The notes under the pieces were generated by a model. The model saw only the letters and a list, made by a program, of their open reading frames with translations. It was not told where the DNA came from and did not search any database. From GCA-2708415 sp964353185 (lineage in GTDB: Bacteria > Pseudomonadota > Alphaproteobacteria > Micavibrionales > Micavibrionaceae): a DNA stretch of 64,000 nt. Within the stretch, counting starts at the first letter, position 1; the number at the start of each line of letters is the position of its first letter. The position numbers were made by a program, and so were the translations under genes. The DNA lies in assembly GCA_964353185.1 (NCBI GenBank), contig CAYGUV010000001.1, positions 248,001-312,000 of the forward strand. Reading direction: 5' to 3'. This document shows, piece after piece, positions 61,407 through 64,000 of this stretch.

Positions 61407-62060
61407 ATGACGTTTAGTCCTAAGCAATCCGATCTGATAAATTTACAGGTTTCGCCACCTGAAGCAATTCTTGGTGGTGGAGGCGGAGGAGATAGTTCAC
61501 CCAGTCCGAATAGGATGTCTGGTATGATGTCTTTGGAAAATTGTCCGGCGCTTATTTTAAATGCAAATTATAGACCGCTTAGCACTTTTCCCCTTTCAAT
61601 ATGGCCTTGGCAGGATGCTGTGAAGGCCATTTTTCGTGAATCAGTTACAGTTATTGCCGAATATGACCGTCTTATTCACTCCCCAACAGAGGAATTTAAA
61701 TTACCAAGTGTTTTAGCGCTTAAAGAATATGTACCGATGAAGACTATGCCAGCCTTTACGCGGTTTAACGTTTTTTTGAGAGATGTTTGGCATTGCCAAT
61801 ATTGTACACAGCCGCATAAAACACACCAATTAACATTTGACCACGTGATCCCACGATCACGCGGTGGACAGACATCCTGGGACAATATTGTCGCAGCGTG
61901 CAAGCCTTGTAACACAAGGAAGGGCAGTAAATTGCCATCGGAATGTAATATGCACCCGATGACTGCCCCACGTGAGCCAACAATATTTGAGCTTCAGGAA
62001 ACAGGACGAAGATTTCCACCAAATTTCATGCACGAAAGCTGGGGGGATTTTCTAGGTTGA
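61407..62060 (+). CDS. HNH endonuclease-family protein
   Basis: From ATG 61407 (GAGGAG site 8 bases upstream; a GTG at 61392 lies before it) the protein has 217 aa. A Gly-rich, variable N-terminus (about 1-40) is followed by a helical part beginning NYRPLSTFPLSIWPWQDAVK. The C-terminal HNH domain (about 125-180) has the zinc pairs CQYC and CKPCN and the catalytic core FDHVIPRSRGGQ and SWDNIVAAC. Such stand-alone HNH proteins, near-universal in alphaproteobacteria, are of uncertain substrate. Confidence 0.9.
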   Translation: MTFSPKQSDLINLQVSPPEAILGGGGGGDSSPSPNRMSGMMSLENCPALILNANYRPLSTFPLSIWPWQDAVKAIFRESVTVIAEYDRLIHSPTEEFKLPSVLALKEYVPMKTMPAFTRFNVFLRDVWHCQYCTQPHKTHQLTFDHVIPRSRGGQTSWDNIVAACKPCNTRKGSKLPSECNMHPMTAPREPTIFELQETGRRFPPNFMHESWGDFLG

Positions 62061-62129
62061 GTTCTTAAGAATAGGGAATAATCCCACTAAGAATTCAATT
62101 TTTTTTAACGCAAACATAGGAGGTTGCAC

Positions 62130-62483
62130 ATGTTAGATAAAATTTTAGATGTAGGTCACGTAAGATCCACGATGGGAGCCTTTTGGTTCTACGTATTGTC
62201 GTTAGTCTTATTGGTTGGTGTATCATCGACAGCTATACACTTTTTAGGAGTGGTTGGCTTGGTTGATGGCGCAAGCAGCAGTTTCTTTGCTGGTGGCGAA
62301 ATGCACACAATGATTGCATCGTTATTTGTACTGCTGGTATCAGGTTTAATCCTGACAAGCCGTAAAATGACAGGTGATATCTTTGCAGTGCTATTGGTTG
62401 CTGTTGGATTATATCTGACTTACACCACAAGCATTATGCTGGGATTAATTCCAGTAGCAATTCTAACAATGCTGAAGAAGTAA
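62130..62483 (+). CDS. Small integral membrane protein
   Basis: From ATG 62130 with an ATAGGAGG ribosome site (a TTG at 62124 would add two residues) the protein has 117 aa and four hydrophobic segments (about 17-40, 55-75, 80-95 and 97-112) joined by short loops. No motif is recognised. An intrinsic terminator follows, so it is probably a single-gene unit. Confidence 0.7.
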   Translation: MLDKILDVGHVRSTMGAFWFYVLSLVLLVGVSSTAIHFLGVVGLVDGASSSFFAGGEMHTMIASLFVLLVSGLILTSRKMTGDIFAVLLVAVGLYLTYTTSIMLGLIPVAILTMLKK

Positions 62484-62518
62484 TCATCAGTATTAAGGAA
62501 CGTTAAGAATTTTAAACG

Positions 62519-62547
62519 AGCCCCGTGTTGAGCGGGGCTTTTTTTTA
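62519..62547 (+). terminator. Rho-independent terminator
   Basis: AGCCCCG (62519-62525) pairs with CGGGGCT (62533-62539), 7-base loop, followed by an uninterrupted run of T. It ends the 117-aa membrane protein transcript, and its T-run reaches into the stop codon of the convergent gene at 62545. Confidence 0.9.
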
Positions 62548-63177
62548 TTGCGAAGGAATGATGTCTAATGTGCGGAGGATTAATTTTTCGCGTTGTTTTA
62601 AGAGTGTTACACGATCAAAATCTTGTAGAGATTTTGTTTCAACGGCCGCGACTTCTCTATAAAAGGATGCGTCAAAGGCACGGTTTGATGCTTCACGAAA
62701 GTTTATTATTTTATCGGCAGGGTTAAAATCTAGGGTGGCTTTGGGGTCGCCATCAATTTTCTTACTTGTGGCTTTGAAATATCCGCCGCCTGTTTCGCTG
62801 ATGCGCTCTAATCGTCCAAAATGAACGGCTTGGTAGAAATATATATCGAGCAAGTAGGTTTTAATATCCTGCCACACATTATTATCGTTGATGATGTTGA
62901 GGTTATCGACCTCGGGCAGTAAATCATCATAAAGATCACTATATTTTGCGGGAAGGTGGCAAAAGCTGAAGGCCTCATTAGGCAATTGATCAAAATCTTC
63001 AACGCGGATGACCTGCCCGATGGCTTTCCATTTTTGATTGTCAAAGATTAGGTTGGCCAGAATGATATGGATGGCTTGGGCGTTTTTCCTATTATCAGCG
63101 ATGGTTTTACGGATGAGGTGAACAGATGCCTCTGTTGTTGTTTTGCATGCTTTACTAATAATTGTTTGAGACTGCAT
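62545..63177 (-). CDS. Hypothetical protein
   Basis: A 210-aa soluble, helix-rich protein. It has an N-terminal amphipathic region (TTEASVHLIRKTIADNRKN), an acidic middle (SDLYDDLLPEVDNLNIINDN), a DIYFYQAVHFGRLERI stretch, and a helical end (TLLKQREKLILRTLDIIPSQ). No family is recognised. Complete frame without overlap to real genes except the terminator. Confidence 0.6.
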   Translation of the reverse strand: MQSQTIISKACKTTTEASVHLIRKTIADNRKNAQAIHIILANLIFDNQKWKAIGQVIRVEDFDQLPNEAFSFCHLPAKYSDLYDDLLPEVDNLNIINDNNVWQDIKTYLLDIYFYQAVHFGRLERISETGGGYFKATSKKIDGDPKATLDFNPADKIINFREASNRAFDASFYREVAAVETKSLQDFDRVTLLKQREKLILRTLDIIPSQ

Positions 63178-63244
63178 AAGCCTATCATAGTTTAATTAAT
63201 GAAGGGGCGATAGAGAATAATTTATGATGTAACCAAGGAAATGC

Positions 63245-63273
63245 TTGACTTACAGGCGCTCACCCTCTAAAAC
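63245..63273 (+). promoter_or_regulatory. Sigma-70-type promoter of the 40-aa peptide gene
   Basis: TTGACT (63245-63250), a 17-base spacer, then TAAAAC (63268-63273). The -35 has 5 of 6 and the -10 has 4 of 6 matches. The predicted start is near 63280. Confidence 0.5.
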
Positions 63274-63294
63274 ATGCTTATTCATAATAATTAT

Positions 63295-63332
63295 GAGCTT
63301 GGGCTCAGTGTCCTTCGGTTTGCCGATGGACA
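63295..63332 (+). other. Structured 5' leader (two hairpins)
   Basis: GAGC-TTGG-GCTC (63295-63306) forms a small hairpin. TGTCC-TT-CGG-TTTG-CCG-AT-GGACA (63309-63332) forms a longer one with a symmetric internal loop. They lie between the predicted start and the ATG at 63359. Confidence 0.4.
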
Positions 63333-63358
63333 GCATTAAAAAGAGAAAGGGCATCATC

Positions 63359-63481
63359 ATGTTTGATGATCTGTTAAATTTTGGAAAAAAACGCACCGCA
63401 AAAGAAGCAACAGGTTTTGTTCTGTTTTACTTCCTTATGTTTATGGGTGTGACTGGTTTTATGACCATGTTGGGCTTTTAA
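63359..63481 (+). CDS. 40-aa single-helix membrane peptide
   Basis: ATG at 63359 with an AAAGGG site starts MFDDLLNFGKKRTAKEATGF, followed by one membrane helix (about 20-38). The open frame extends upstream to a TTG at 63245, but that TTG is the -35 box of a good promoter, so the short form is preferred. Function unknown. Confidence 0.6.
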   Translation: MFDDLLNFGKKRTAKEATGFVLFYFLMFMGVTGFMTMLGF

Positions 63482-63484
63482 AAA

Positions 63485-63748
63485 GTGAATTCAAATAAGG
63501 ACGCTTTAGTTGGTGCCGCTATCGGTTTAGGTTTATTTACCAGTGTTTTAATTGGTGATTTTGCGACAGATAAATTTAATATGGTAGATCATTTCAATAG
63601 CGAAACAATAGTGGGCACAGAGGGGGCTTATCAAATATTACTCTTAGGTTTAATTGCAGGCGGCGCCATTGGGGGTGATGGTCTTGGATCCAAGCTTCGT
63701 AATTCTAACAGTGTGAGACGCCCTAATTCTCATGCTTTAGCACAGTAG
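63485..63748 (+). CDS. Hypothetical small membrane protein (GTG start)
   Basis: An 87-aa frame beginning at GTG three bases after the previous stop, so probably coupled to it. Two hydrophobic Gly/Ala-rich segments (about 8-26 and 50-66) are separated by a polar loop. The end is polar and basic. It overlaps convergent dsbB by 19 bp. No clear ribosome site; no family recognised. Confidence 0.5.
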   Translation: MNSNKDALVGAAIGLGLFTSVLIGDFATDKFNMVDHFNSETIVGTEGAYQILLLGLIAGGAIGGDGLGSKLRNSNSVRRPNSHALAQ

Positions 63749-64000
63749 TATTTTATTGCGCCATAGGATGCTATAATTCCCAATCCTAAACAAAACGCCA
63801 CGTTATAATTCGCCATTGATAGGCCAAATATTTGGTCTGCCCATGGGATTTCGTCGCATCGGACAGCCTTAGTAATCATTTGGATTTGCGCCAATATTTG
63901 GTCTGCATTTCCATCTAATTGAGGGACGCTACATCCTTCTAAAAATGATTTCCACCATTTGCGCTCCACGCCCGAATGGTAAAAGGCAATAACGGCGTTG
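63730..64000 (-). CDS. dsbB: Disulfide bond formation protein DsbB, C-terminal part (cut by window edge)
   Basis: The frame is open from the right edge through the stop at 63730 (about 89 codons visible). It reads YHSGVERKWWKSFLEGCSVP, then VRCDEIPWADQIFGLSMANY and a final membrane helix. The pattern of GVE-W near a Cys, RCDE-W, FGLSMA-YN is that of the second periplasmic loop and last helix of DsbB, which reoxidises DsbA using quinones. The two visible Cys (in GCSVP and RCDE) match the second redox pair. The N-terminal helices lie outside the window. Confidence 0.8.
   Translation of the reverse strand, partial: NAVIAFYHSGVERKWWKSFLEGCSVPQLDGNADQILAQIQMITKAVRCDEIPWADQIFGLSMANYNVAFCLGLGIIASYGAIKYYCAKA

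Noticed and set aside
63245..63358. 38-residue N-terminal extension of the 40-aa peptide
   Set aside because: Its TTG start is part of the -35 element, and the region holds promoter and hairpins.
1..64000. tRNA, rRNA, CRISPR arrays, insertion sequences or prophage
   Set aside because: None were recognised: no repeat-spacer pattern, no transposase, integrase or phage structural proteins, no cloverleaf noted by eye. A dedicated tRNA scan was not possible.

Overview
The window reads as a low-GC (about 40% by eye) alphaproteobacterial chromosome fragment, probably from a draft or metagenome assembly because it contains a 100-N scaffold gap. The alphaproteobacterial assignment rests on FliX divergent from flgI, a DUF6468/MotE flagellar operon, the CckA hybrid kinase, CtrA-type boxes (TTAA-N7-TTAAC), a DUF1013/TrcR protein, a DUF1192 protein, a GTTC-N7-GTTC LexA box before recA, and petABC next to hemF and trmL. 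A Micavibrio-like or Rhodospirillales-like lineage is possible but is inference only.

Layout. 1-329 is the start of an RTX-type secreted protein cut by the window edge. 534-29535 is mainly a flagellar region in several blocks: flagellin; flgI-flgJ-flgN/flbY-fliK-flgD-flgE (minus); fliX (plus) and dksA; flgF-flgG-flgA-flgH (minus); fliL-fliM-DUF6468-motE-two MotB-like genes-a 973-aa AMIN/TPR periplasmic protein (plus); a small Lrp/LysE island; an flhB-like switch protein, a 94-aa protein, fliO and fliP (minus); flgB-flgC-fliE and fliQ-fliR-flhB (plus). cckA follows at once. I can read six sigma-54 (-24/-12) promoters directly, in front of flagellin, flgD, flgI, flgF, fliM and flgB. The flagellin promoter also carries an exact CtrA box over its -12 element. 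Together this suggests a Caulobacter-like CckA/CtrA to sigma-54 flagellar hierarchy.

32144-48350 is housekeeping: an SDR, recA with its SOS box and terminator, a VOC protein, dapA-smpB, a lytic transglycosylase, CCA-adding enzyme, trmL-hemF, the cytochrome bc1 operon petABC, a Na/phosphate cotransporter whose reading frame appears to start at AUU, small DUF465 and DUF1192 proteins, TrcR and glyoxalase II. 48350-56541 holds a pair of methyltransferase-like genes (one an 823-aa multidomain protein), comF, a UbiH-type monooxygenase, grxC, a nitrilase-family amidase and a HerA-like DUF853 ATPase interrupted by the N gap.

56531-64000 is more accessory: hypotheticals, an XRE regulator, an LpxR-type lipid A deacylase, an FTR1 iron permease divergent from an outer-membrane barrel protein with a Fur-type box between them, an esterase, an HNH endonuclease with an upstream CtrA box, small membrane proteins and a partial dsbB. 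I saw no tRNA or rRNA genes, CRISPR arrays, insertion sequences or prophage.
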